Shown here in pieces: positions 8,045-14,497 of a stretch of DNA of 17,328 bases. Below the pieces are notes generated by a model. The model worked only from the letters and a program-made list of their open reading frames with translations. It did not search any database and had not been told where the DNA came from. Position 1 is the stretch's first letter. Each line of letters begins with the position of its first letter. The stretch is from assembly GCA_013154145.1 (NCBI GenBank), contig JAADDC010000021.1, positions 1 to 17,328 of the forward strand. Reading direction: 5' to 3'. A program made the translations under genes and the position numbers. This DNA is from Candidatus Iainarchaeum sp. Lineage in GTDB: Archaea > Iainarchaeota > Iainarchaeia > JAADDC01.

Positions 8045-9197
8045 GCAGCTCCGCAAACCTCCAGAAGGGCAGCTCTTTCACCTTGACACCTTCAACGACC
8101 TTTTCTTTTTCCTCTCCCTCCAGCTTAACTACGAACGCTTCCTCGACGTTTTCCCCGTACTTCTTGATGAAGGAGATGAGGCCCCTTCTCTTGCCACCCG
8201 AGCGCTTCACTTCCACGGGAATTAAACTGGATCCCTGCTTTATCACGAAGTCCACCTCTGTTCCCGTTTTCTGTCTCCAGTAAAGGGGCTTGAGACCGCT
8301 TTTTACGATCTCTGAAGCAACGGCGTTCTCCAGGGAGGGCCCCGTTATCTGGAACGCACCTCCCGTTAGGCTGTGAAGCAGGCCCACGTCCACGAAGTAA
8401 AGCTTGGGGGACTTCACGAGCTCCTTCATGGGGTTAGTGAAGAACGGTCTCACCTCAAAAATAAGAAAGGATCCGAGGAGGGCGTCTACGACTCGCCTTA
8501 CCTCCCTGTAACTTAGTTTAGAGGCCTCTGCAATGGAAGAAAAGTTGACAGGGCTGCCAATAGACCGGGACAGTGCTTCCACAACCCTCACCACCGAGGG
8601 TTCCTCCACATCGGCGAGATATGCCACGTCTTTCTTGATGCTGAGCCCGAGTATCATCCTTAGTCTGTGCCAGCGCCTCGTTTCGTCCTTTTCGAGTACC
8701 ACTTCCGGGTAGCCACCGAAACGCAAGTACTCGAAGGACAACGCTTCTTTTTCTTGGGGGTAGAGATGCTTGTTCCCGGCCCGTGCCCTCTCAACTTCCA
8801 CGAAGGAAAAGGGATAAAGCTCCACGATCCCAACCCTTCCAACCAGGAAAGAAAGAACTTCCTTGGACAGGAGAACGGAGGACGAGCCGGCCATGAGGAC
8901 CTTACGCTTCTCCACGTCTACGATATACTTTACTTTCCTGCCCACGTCGCTGGCGTACTGTATTTCGTCGAGTATCAGGAACCTGCCGCTGTGCTTTTGA
9001 AGGAACTCCTTCACGTTTCTGTTGAAGACTTCCAGCTCGAGAGGATCATCAAAGGTCACATATTCGGCTCCCAGTTGCTCCCCGACCTTCTGGAGCAACG
9101 TAGTCTTTCCGCTCCTTCGGGGGCCCACCACGGCCACGGAGGGGAACATCTCCACGTAGAGGTTAAGCAGCTCTTCAGCCTCGCGACGGACGTACAT
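7998..9197 (-). CDS. AAA_14/DUF4143-type ATPase
   Basis: A 399-aa P-loop ATPase. Walker A is GPRRSGKT (25-32), Walker B is FLILDEIQ (73-80), and AGSSS (103-107) is the sensor-like element of this group. The order is an N-terminal AAA_14 ATPase, a winged-helix-like part (…FSSIAEASKLSYREVRRVVDALLGSFLIF) and the DUF4143 tail. The tail holds TEVDFVIKQGSSLIPVEVK, which resembles a PD-(D/E)xK nuclease-fold core. The family is abundant in thermophilic archaea, often in many copies and next to mobile or defence genes. Its cellular role is unproven. The ATG at 9197 lies about 25-29 nt from an AT-rich TATA-like stretch. The last 47 nt overlap the end of ileS tail to tail. GC content is lower than in the flanking genes, which suggests later arrival. 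Confidence 0.85.
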   Translation of the reverse strand: MYVRREAEELLNLYVEMFPSVAVVGPRRSGKTTLLQKVGEQLGAEYVTFDDPLELEVFNRNVKEFLQKHSGRFLILDEIQYASDVGRKVKYIVDVEKRKVLMAGSSSVLLSKEVLSFLVGRVGIVELYPFSFVEVERARAGNKHLYPQEKEALSFEYLRFGGYPEVVLEKDETRRWHRLRMILGLSIKKDVAYLADVEEPSVVRVVEALSRSIGSPVNFSSIAEASKLSYREVRRVVDALLGSFLIFEVRPFFTNPMKELVKSPKLYFVDVGLLHSLTGGAFQITGPSLENAVASEIVKSGLKPLYWRQKTGTEVDFVIKQGSSLIPVEVKRSGGKRRGLISFIKKYGENVEEAFVVKLEGEEKEKVVEGVKVKELPFWRFAELLRSYAGSPSGSGRQR

Positions 9198-9216
9198 ACA
9201 ATTAAATTAGCTTGAA

Positions 9217-9231
9217 CTATTTTTATTTATT
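9217..9231 (-). promoter_or_regulatory. TATA-like element of the DUF4143 ATPase gene
   Basis: On the minus strand AATAAATAAAAATAG lies about 20-34 nt before the ATG at 9197, the expected place for a TATA box feeding a leaderless or short-leader mRNA. It directly follows the large inverted repeat. Confidence 0.45.
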
Positions 9232-9236
9232 CTGCA

Positions 9237-9289
9237 AAAATAACCCTAACTATTTTTCCACTAACTAACAAAATAGTTAGGGTTATTTT
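9237..9289. repeat. Perfect 20-bp inverted repeat with 13-nt spacer
   Basis: The left arm (9237-9256, AAAATAACCCTAACTATTTT) and the right arm (9270-9289) are exact reverse complements, separated by 13 nt containing CTAACTAAC. It starts two bases past the stop of the methyltransferase gene and ends just before the ATPase TATA box. It could be a terminator hairpin for the methyltransferase mRNA, an operator for the ATPase gene or a remnant of a small mobile element. Its AT-rich composition differs from the surrounding GC-rich genes. Confidence 0.9.
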
Positions 9290-9290
9290 G

Positions 9291-10628
9291 TCAGGACTTC
9301 TTCGGCTTTTCCAGCAGCGCGTAGAAGAAGCCAATGGTGTCGTGTCTGTGGGGCCATGCGCGCATGGTTCCCTCGAGGAAGCCGGGGTCGTAGGGGCCAG
9401 AGAGGTGTATGAGTCTCGCGTCGGGGTGCTTCTCCAGGAACCACGCCACATTATCCTCGTCCTCTTCCTTGAATATGGAGCAGGTGGCGTAGAGCATCCT
9501 TCCACCGGGCTTTAGCAGCTTCCAGCCGGCCTCCATGAGCCCCCTCTGAACGTCCACGAACTCGAGGATGTCCTTCTCGTCCATGATCCTCCAGCGGAGA
9601 TCCGGATTCCGCTGGACGGTGCCCGAAGAGGTGCAGGGAGCATCCAGCATCACCCTGTCGGCGATCCCCTCGCCCAGCACCTTCGGTGCTTCCCGGCCGT
9701 CGATGGCAATGGGCTCCACGATGCTGAGTCCGGCCCTCCGGACCAGTTCCTTCAAGCGCTCCAACCTCTTTTCGTTTATGTCCACGGCGTAGATCTTCCC
9801 CCTGTTCTTCATGAGCTCCCCCATGTGGACGGTCTTTCCGCCGGGGGCCGCCGCCAGATCCACCACCACCTCTCCAGGTTTTGGATTTAAAACCAGGGAG
9901 GCCACGGCGCCGGCCTCCTCCTGCACGAAGACCTTCCCCTCCTTGAAGGGCCTGAAGCGCTCCAGATCCAGCGAACCGTAGACCTTCAGGACGGTCTCCA
10001 CCCGGGGACTGCGCTTCACCTCGAGACCAAGCCTCCTTATGGCCTCCTCGATCTCGTCGACTGAGGCCTTGAGGGTGTTCACCCGCAGGGAGATGGGAGG
10101 CACCTCGTTGATCTTCTTCAGGAAGGCCTCCACCTCCTCCGGCGGAAGTAACTCCATGAGCTTTCTCACGTAAAAGCGGGAGATGTAGTAGGTGTAGACG
10201 AGGCGGTCCTCCTCGCTCTTGGGCGTGAAATCAAGCTTCTCGAGGGTAGGAAACACCTCCCAGAAGAAGTGGGAGGCGTAGGGATGGGAGCGGCTGCGGA
10301 TCTCCCCCGCGAGGATGCTTCGTAGCTGTTTTTTCTGTTTGTTAGAGATTTCCCTGAAGCGGAGCAGCTCAATGGAGAGCCTCAGGGCGTTTCGCAGCGT
10401 TTCATCCAGGAGGTAAACGTTCTTGACACCCGTGAGCTCCTGTATTTTTTCGTCAATGATGCCAAGCTTTCGGAGGATGGAGTAGAAGACGGCGGTGGCG
10501 AAGCGCTCGATGCCCCCGCGCAGTTTGTACTTGTTGAAGGCCCGACGCTTGGCGTCCTGGCTGGGCTTGATGCGCTCCGAGAGGATGAGCGCTTCCAGCA
10601 ACGCCTTAACGGCCGCCCTGAAGTTCAC
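9291..10628 (-). CDS. NusB-domain RNA cytosine-C5 methyltransferase (RsmB/NSUN family)
   Basis: A 445-aa SAM-dependent enzyme that makes m5C in rRNA or tRNA. Residues 1-90 form an all-helical NusB-like RNA-binding domain. Residue 182 starts the family RVNT motif, motif I (SAM binding) is LAAAPGGKT (258-266), motif IV is DAPCTSSG with C332, and motif VI is ATCS with C383. Both the catalytic and the release cysteines are present, so the enzyme should be active. The NusB plus methyltransferase layout is that of bacterial RsmB (m5C967 of 16S rRNA) and of one archaeal NSUN group, but the target nucleotide cannot be told. The start is GTG at 10628, with GGTAATTAAG centred about 26 nt upstream as a possible TATA box. 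The inverted repeat at 9237-9289 follows directly. Confidence 0.92.
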   Translation of the reverse strand: MNFRAAVKALLEALILSERIKPSQDAKRRAFNKYKLRGGIERFATAVFYSILRKLGIIDEKIQELTGVKNVYLLDETLRNALRLSIELLRFREISNKQKKQLRSILAGEIRSRSHPYASHFFWEVFPTLEKLDFTPKSEEDRLVYTYYISRFYVRKLMELLPPEEVEAFLKKINEVPPISLRVNTLKASVDEIEEAIRRLGLEVKRSPRVETVLKVYGSLDLERFRPFKEGKVFVQEEAGAVASLVLNPKPGEVVVDLAAAPGGKTVHMGELMKNRGKIYAVDINEKRLERLKELVRRAGLSIVEPIAIDGREAPKVLGEGIADRVMLDAPCTSSGTVQRNPDLRWRIMDEKDILEFVDVQRGLMEAGWKLLKPGGRMLYATCSIFKEEDEDNVAWFLEKHPDARLIHLSGPYDPGFLEGTMRAWPHRHDTIGFFYALLEKPKKS

Positions 10629-10643
10629 GGAATAAAAAGGTCG

Positions 10644-10675
10644 GTAACGTCTTAATTACCATTTGTGGTAAAATA
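10644..10675. promoter_or_regulatory. Divergent promoter, methyltransferase / antitoxin
   Basis: CTTAATTACC (10650-10659) is close to palindromic. It is centred about 26 nt from the methyltransferase GTG on the minus strand and 35 nt from the antitoxin GTG on the plus strand. The adjacent TTACCA-TTTG-TGGTAA (10656-10671) is an exact inverted repeat and a candidate operator for the toxin-antitoxin module. Confidence 0.35.
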
Positions 10676-10689
10676 GTTCTGGTGAAACC

Positions 10690-10929
10690 GTGAGGACAAA
10701 AACCCTAACAATTCCGGATCCGCTGCTGGAAGGCATTCAAGCTTTAGTAAAACGAAAGGGCGTGATGATTATCATTGAAAATGAGAAGGAATTGGAAAAG
10801 CTTGGCGTTGATGTAAAAAAGGCCCGAAGAGTTCTCGAGCAGTGGCTTCTCGCAGAGCTGGCCGCTCAAGTACTTAATATAAAAGAGGACGATATCGATG
10901 AACAAAAGCGCCGTAGTTTTAAACTCTAA
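10690..10929 (+). CDS. Probable antitoxin of a PIN toxin module
   Basis: A 79-aa protein starting with GTG, with GGTGA four bases upstream. It opens with TKTLTIPDPLLEGIQALVKRKG, a strand-helix start like small DNA-binding antitoxins, and ends with a charged tail rich in Lys, Glu and Arg. I do not recognise a named family. The assignment as antitoxin rests on position: its last 32 nt overlap the start of a PIN_2-like frame in the usual antitoxin-then-toxin order. Like its partner it is AT-rich compared with the chromosome around it. Confidence 0.6.
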   Translation: MRTKTLTIPDPLLEGIQALVKRKGVMIIIENEKELEKLGVDVKKARRVLEQWLLAELAAQVLNIKEDDIDEQKRRSFKL

Positions 10930-11466
10930 TATTGTATACTCCGCGCTCCTGCGGGAAGGAAAAAAACAAGAGAGTTTTTAGCAAAGTTGTTCATGCTCAA
11001 AAACATAGATACCTATGCTCCGTTTCACTTGAGAGAAGAGATCGCTGCGCGATTGGGAGAAATTGTGTTTCGTGTTTCTAAGCGCAAAAATATTACTTTT
11101 AAAGTTGCTTTAAAGCTTACACGTTATCTGAAAGCGTTTCTTTATGAAAATATTCGGTTTATTAAGCCGTCTATTAAAAGAGAAGATTTAGTTAATGATC
11201 CGAAGGATGTGGCCTTCGCAAGCCTGGCCGTGAATCTCAAAGAAAAATATCAAAAAGTTTATATTATTACATTTAATAAAAAAGATTATAGAATGGATTT
11301 GCTGGGAAAGGAGGGAGTAAAAGTTCTAAGTCCCCGTCAATTAGAGGAACTATTGGGTATCGATAAAATAAGGTTGGACCTCGTTCTCAGCGTTGATCCG
11401 GTGATGGGGATGGTTCTCTTTGGAGTGACTCTAAGGAAAGAGATCGGGAGCGGAAAGAACCCTTAA
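10898..11466 (+). CDS. PIN_2-type toxin split by a -1 frameshift at an A7 run (pseudogene or recoded)
   Basis: From the ATG at 10898 the frame reads MNKSAVVLNSNIVYSALLREGKK and then meets a stop at 10979-10981. At 10960-10966 seven A residues occur. Shifting back one base there gives …REGKK-TREFLAKLFML…, which joins without a break to the long frame ending at 11466. The joined protein has the layout of archaeal PIN_2 toxins: an N-terminal strand, APFHLREEIAARLGEI, NDPKDVAFASLAVNLK and ITFNKKDY. The first catalytic Asp is Asn (LNSN). The distal frame alone can only start at TTG 10987 or a later codon and would lack the first PIN strand. The PIN domain should end near 11365; the last 30 or so residues look like read-through into the opposite-strand gene. 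Either a decayed toxin, a sequencing error or programmed slippage. Confidence 0.65.
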
Positions 11467-12478
11467 GCGCTTTCATAAGCCTCCACAAGTTTCTTAGGAG
11501 AAAGCGCTTTTCTTTCTCGCCCGTTCTGATCTCGTGGGTGGCCTCGCTGAAGAAGCTGGCTGCCTCATCCATGGCCTTAACGTCCACGAGATACGGCACC
11601 CCCACCTTCGTTCCGAAGGCGTAGGTGAAGAGCACCGGGTCTTCCCAAGAAACGGGCACGTCGTAGACGAGGTAAGCGATGTAGGCCAATCCCCTGAGGG
11701 TGGCCGCCCCCATCCCCTCCACCATGAGGATGTCCCGGAAGGAAGACAGCTCCCTGGCAATCTCCAGGGCCTTCTCACTTATTCTGTGGGGGATCTTTAG
11801 ATAGTAGGGCATTTCCTGGACATTTACCTTCCCTTCCCAGTCGAACAGCGTTCTTTGCCCCTCGGAGAGTCGCCTCAATGTCAAAACCGTGTAGACAATC
11901 TGTTTGGGACTCTGGTCCTGAAGGATGTCGACGACGGCCCTCTGCAGTTCCTTGTTTTCTTCTCCAAACACGAGGGCGGCTCTCTCCTTCCTGCCGGCGG
12001 CTTTCTCTCCCCCTTCCCAGCTCCAGTGATATCTCCTGGCCAGTCGCTCCTCCACGTTCATCCCCTGGTTTATCACCACCCATGCCTCGCCGTCGCTGAG
12101 CACGCTGTGGAAGTAGAGGGAGTAGCCGTCCTGGAAGGCCGCAGAGTCGAACTTGGTGGTTCTCCGGGAGACGTCCCTCCACTCCTCGGGCATCTCCACC
12201 TTTCCCTTACCCCCGTAAACCTTCAGGGGAAAGTCCGGCGGAAGCCCTTCCCTGAGGGCCCGCAGGGGCACCGTCGTGGAGCCGGAGAACTGCCACTCAA
12301 ATCCAAGAACCGTTGAGAAGGCCTGAAACCAGACGGGATGGGCGAACTTCCTAAGCGTTTCCCGGGTGCCCAGCTCCTCCACCATGAACTCCACGATCTT
12401 GGGCGCAAGGTTCCGTATGTACTTGTAGTGCCAGACGGGACCGTCCGCCAGCCTCATGGTGGTTTCTCCGGTCCTCAC
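11387..12478 (-). CDS. DUF763 family protein
   Basis: A 363-aa protein of a conserved archaeal and thermophile family with no proven function. The start RTGETTMRLADGP, the block HPVWFQAFSTVLGFEWQFSGSTT, VYGGKGK and the block DSAAFQDGYSLYFHSVLSDGEAWVVINQGMN all match what I know of DUF763. The GTG at 12478 is kept because RTG is the conserved N-terminus. No signal peptide or membrane span is seen. The last 25 or so residues (Arg/Ser-rich, PSPSPDQR) look non-conserved and overlap the reading frame of the PIN toxin by 80 nt, so the original end may have been altered when that module arrived. A TATA-like CCTTATGAAGG lies about 30 nt upstream of the start. Confidence 0.85.
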   Translation of the reverse strand: MRTGETTMRLADGPVWHYKYIRNLAPKIVEFMVEELGTRETLRKFAHPVWFQAFSTVLGFEWQFSGSTTVPLRALREGLPPDFPLKVYGGKGKVEMPEEWRDVSRRTTKFDSAAFQDGYSLYFHSVLSDGEAWVVINQGMNVEERLARRYHWSWEGGEKAAGRKERAALVFGEENKELQRAVVDILQDQSPKQIVYTVLTLRRLSEGQRTLFDWEGKVNVQEMPYYLKIPHRISEKALEIARELSSFRDILMVEGMGAATLRGLAYIAYLVYDVPVSWEDPVLFTYAFGTKVGVPYLVDVKAMDEAASFFSEATHEIRTGEKEKRFLLRNLWRLMKALKGSFRSRSLSLESLQREPSPSPDQR

Positions 12479-12519
12479 ATCCTTAGCGGAGAGGACTCCT
12501 TCATAAGGTTTTTGGAAGC

Positions 12520-12532
12520 AGCTTTCCGCTAA
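12520..12532 (+). repeat. Left copy of 13-bp direct repeat flanking an AT-rich cassette
   Basis: AGCTTTCCGCTAA here is repeated exactly at 13088-13100. Between the copies lie the 55-aa gene and the RelE/HigB-like toxin. Confidence 0.7.
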
Positions 12533-12542
12533 CCCTTTAAGG
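12533..12542 (+). promoter_or_regulatory. TATA-like element for the 55-aa gene
   Basis: CCCTTTAAGG is centred about 27 nt before the ATG at 12565, the spacing expected for a leaderless archaeal gene. It supports that start, since no good Shine-Dalgarno precedes it. Confidence 0.4.
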
Positions 12543-12564
12543 AGAAGGAAACAAATGATTCTTG

Positions 12565-12732
12565 ATGACTAGGACTATACTAAAAGAACGGGAGTTTTCT
12601 CCTGAAGAAATAAAAGTAATGGAGCTTATCGGGGAGCTCCTTATCGAGCTTGAAAAGTTGGGATATATCAAGGGGGAAACTGCCGACGAAATAGCGAAGC
12701 GTTTTCTTAAAGAAAAGGAAAATGATCTCTAA
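12565..12732 (+). CDS. Small 55-aa hypothetical protein, possible antitoxin
   Basis: The frame reads MTRTILKEREFSPEEIK followed by VMELIGELLIELEKLGYIK and GETADEIAKRFLKEKENDL. It has a clear amphipathic helix with regular Leu and Ile, and a charged tail. The codon pattern looks genuinely coding, and the complementary strand does not give a plausible protein. It is preceded by a TATA-like element at leaderless spacing. It runs tail to tail into the RelE/HigB-like gene, overlapping its end by 26 nt. I do not recognise a family. An antitoxin or immunity role for the facing toxin is inference from the neighbourhood, because a convergent pair is not the usual arrangement. Confidence 0.55.
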   Translation: MTRTILKEREFSPEEIKVMELIGELLIELEKLGYIKGETADEIAKRFLKEKENDL

Positions 12733-13033
12733 ATTTTTTAATCAATTGTTTAAGAACTTCCTTTTGTCGATCCTTTGTACTAAATCCAAGCAAAACCGCA
12801 ATTCCTTTTTCAGGGGTTACATAAAAGTAAAATCTTAACCAGCCACTCTTTACTTCCCATATATTACCGTCAATATGTTTTAGAGTAGAGGGTATGTTGG
12901 TAAGTTTCCCGCCTTTTACTTCGACCAATTCAAGCTTTTTCATCGCGTTTATGAGTCTAATAATGCCTTCTTTTCCGAATCTTTTGCGGACAGTACCAGA
13001 AAGATTCAAGTAATCCTTTACTTTTAATTTCAA
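12707..13033 (-). CDS. RelE/HigB (Gp49-like) toxin-type protein
   Basis: A protein of about 108 aa. The core LKHIDGNIWEVKSGWLRFYFYVTPEKGIAVLLGFSTKDRQK follows the HigB/Gp49 pattern (…L…giwElR…yRilyf…ivlLhgF.Kk…). The C-terminal helix LKQLIKKFRDHFPFL completes the fold. Family members cut mRNA on the ribosome. I place the start at TTG 13033, because GGGAGGT (GAGGGAGGT at 13038-13046) stands four bases upstream. The frame is open back to a TTG at 13051. No antitoxin follows it on the same strand, which is unusual for HigB/RelE. The only candidate partner is the 55-aa gene facing it. The whole stretch is AT-rich and bracketed by a 13-bp direct repeat. Confidence 0.7.
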   Translation of the reverse strand: MKLKVKDYLNLSGTVRKRFGKEGIIRLINAMKKLELVEVKGGKLTNIPSTLKHIDGNIWEVKSGWLRFYFYVTPEKGIAVLLGFSTKDRQKEVLKQLIKKFRDHFPFL

Positions 13034-13065
13034 ATTTACCTCCCTCAACAATTATTCGAACTCCT

Positions 13066-13075
13066 GCTTTATCAA
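13066..13075. promoter_or_regulatory. Candidate shared TATA box, HigB-like toxin / radical SAM gene
   Basis: GCTTTATCAA on the plus strand lies about 30 nt before the ATG at 13100. Read on the minus strand (TTGATAAAGC) it lies about 37 nt before the toxin TTG, leaving room for its Shine-Dalgarno. Weak sequence match; placed mainly by distance. Confidence 0.3.
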
Positions 13076-13087
13076 CCTTTTGTGACA

Positions 13088-13100
13088 AGCTTTCCGCTAA
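13088..13100 (+). repeat. Right copy of 13-bp direct repeat flanking an AT-rich cassette
   Basis: Identical to 12520-12532. The final A is also the first base of the radical SAM start codon, so the cassette ends exactly at that gene's 5' end. Confidence 0.7.
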
Positions 13101-14497
13101 TGGACGCTGCGTGGATAGTGCTCGAGCACGGGAGATGTGGCTGGGGAGCCTGTTATTTCTGTGGCTGGGGCAAGCGGGAGGCTAAAACCCATCTTGAAGA
13201 GCTCAAGGAGAAGTACCTGCGCTTCTTGGAGAAAAACAGGGGAAAGAGGATCGTGAAAGTCTTTTCCTCGGGCAGCCACCTTGACTTCAACCAGTATCCG
13301 GCTGATTTCGTTCGCTTTCTGGTGGAAAAGGCCAAGGAATACGGCTTTGAAGAGATCATCCTCGAATCTCTTCTTAAATATATCACGGAGGAGAGCCTCG
13401 ACGCCGTGAAGATCCCTGGCATCAAGGTAACCATTGCCGTGGGCTTGGAGGTGGCCGACGACGAGATCCTGAACAAGTACCTTCTCAAGGGGATGACCGT
13501 TGAGGACTACGAGAGGGCTGGAAACCTGTTAAGAGAAAAGGGATTTGGGCTCAGAACCTACGTCCTTGTGAATGGTCATCCAGTACTTCATGCCAATCCC
13601 GACTTGCAACGGAAGTTACTCAAGAGGACGCTGGAGATTGCCCGGCGCCACTCGGACTCCATCGTCGTGATCAACGCCTACCCCCATCAGCACTCCCGGC
13701 TCATGCTCGACTGGATCCGGGGTGACTGGAGGCCCCTGGATGAGAACGCGTTCTTTGATTTGGTGGAATCGGTGCTGGAAGAGTTGGGCGCCCAGAGAAG
13801 AAAGAGAAATCTATACTTTCTGGACGGCGTGCCCGTGGAACTGGACTTCTCTAACTTTGCTTTTGTGCCCAAAATCCCAGTTCCCTTGAGGGAGCGAATC
13901 GTGGGGGCCAGCGTCGAGAATCTCCGACATCCTCACTTTGAAGTGTGGCAGGACTTCTTCGCGAGGTTTTACGAACCTCCGCGGGAAAGGGACTGCGCGT
14001 TTTTCCTCCCCTGCTCCTATAGAAAACCCTACAGGAGAAGCAAAACCCATAGAGAAGTGAGGCGCCACATTGCTGGCTTCCCCTTCTTCAAAAGGCTTCA
14101 CTGGATTGTGGTTTCCACGCCAGGGGTTGTTCCCTACGAGTTCCACCATCACTACCCCTTCACCCACTACGACTGGCCCGAGAGGGAGGAAACCCCCGAG
14201 CTAATGGAAGAATACAAAAAGGTGATCAAGGAGCGGGTGAAACGCTACCTGGAAAGGCATGGAGATCATTACAAACGCTTCATAGCTTACTTCCACTGTA
14301 GTTCGGAAACCCTTGAGGCCATAAGGGAAGCCTTCCGGGAGCTAGGGATGGAGGATCAATTGATCGTGGTCCTCGACGAGGAAGATTGTAACAGAATAAG
14401 GGAAGATCTTGGAAAGGAACGGCTGGGCAGTTCGATGATCAGGCACCCGCTGGCCATCCAGAAGCTAAAGGATGTTCTCAAGAAACACTGTGCTTAG
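13100..14497 (+). CDS. RaSEA-like radical SAM protein fused to an ArcS-core-like (DUF5591-type) domain
   Basis: Residues are numbered from an upstream GTG at 13082; I prefer the ATG at 13100 (residue 7). GRCGWGACYFCGWGK gives three cysteines (C19, C24, C27) that would hold the radical SAM 4Fe-4S cluster. VKVFSSGSHLD, EIILESLLKYITEE, VGLEVADDEILNKYLLKGMTVEDY and YVLVN follow the pattern of RaSEA, the archaeal enzyme that cleaves the lysine adduct on tRNA G15 to give archaeosine. From about 305 on, the protein carries LPCSYRKPYRRSKTH (309-323) followed by VSTPGVVPYEF and YPFTHYDW. These match the PCSxxKPYxxSxxH core and the PxGVVPxE…YPxxHYD block of ArcS, which attaches lysine to preQ0 in tRNA. 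No PUA domain follows. One chain may thus hold both activities, or be a paralogue with another role. Confidence 0.75.
   Translation: MDAAWIVLEHGRCGWGACYFCGWGKREAKTHLEELKEKYLRFLEKNRGKRIVKVFSSGSHLDFNQYPADFVRFLVEKAKEYGFEEIILESLLKYITEESLDAVKIPGIKVTIAVGLEVADDEILNKYLLKGMTVEDYERAGNLLREKGFGLRTYVLVNGHPVLHANPDLQRKLLKRTLEIARRHSDSIVVINAYPHQHSRLMLDWIRGDWRPLDENAFFDLVESVLEELGAQRRKRNLYFLDGVPVELDFSNFAFVPKIPVPLRERIVGASVENLRHPHFEVWQDFFARFYEPPRERDCAFFLPCSYRKPYRRSKTHREVRRHIAGFPFFKRLHWIVVSTPGVVPYEFHHHYPFTHYDWPEREETPELMEEYKKVIKERVKRYLERHGDHYKRFIAYFHCSSETLEAIREAFRELGMEDQLIVVLDEEDCNRIREDLGKERLGSSMIRHPLAIQKLKDVLKKHCA

Noticed and set aside
7175..8056. Minus-strand open frame of 293 codons opposite the 3' part of ileS
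   Set aside because: Same reason: an artefact of GC-rich codon bias on the opposite strand, with no recognisable motif.
13082..13099. Upstream GTG start for the radical SAM gene
   Set aside because: It would add six residues encoded inside the direct repeat and would leave too little distance from the TATA-like box; the ATG at 13100 fits better.
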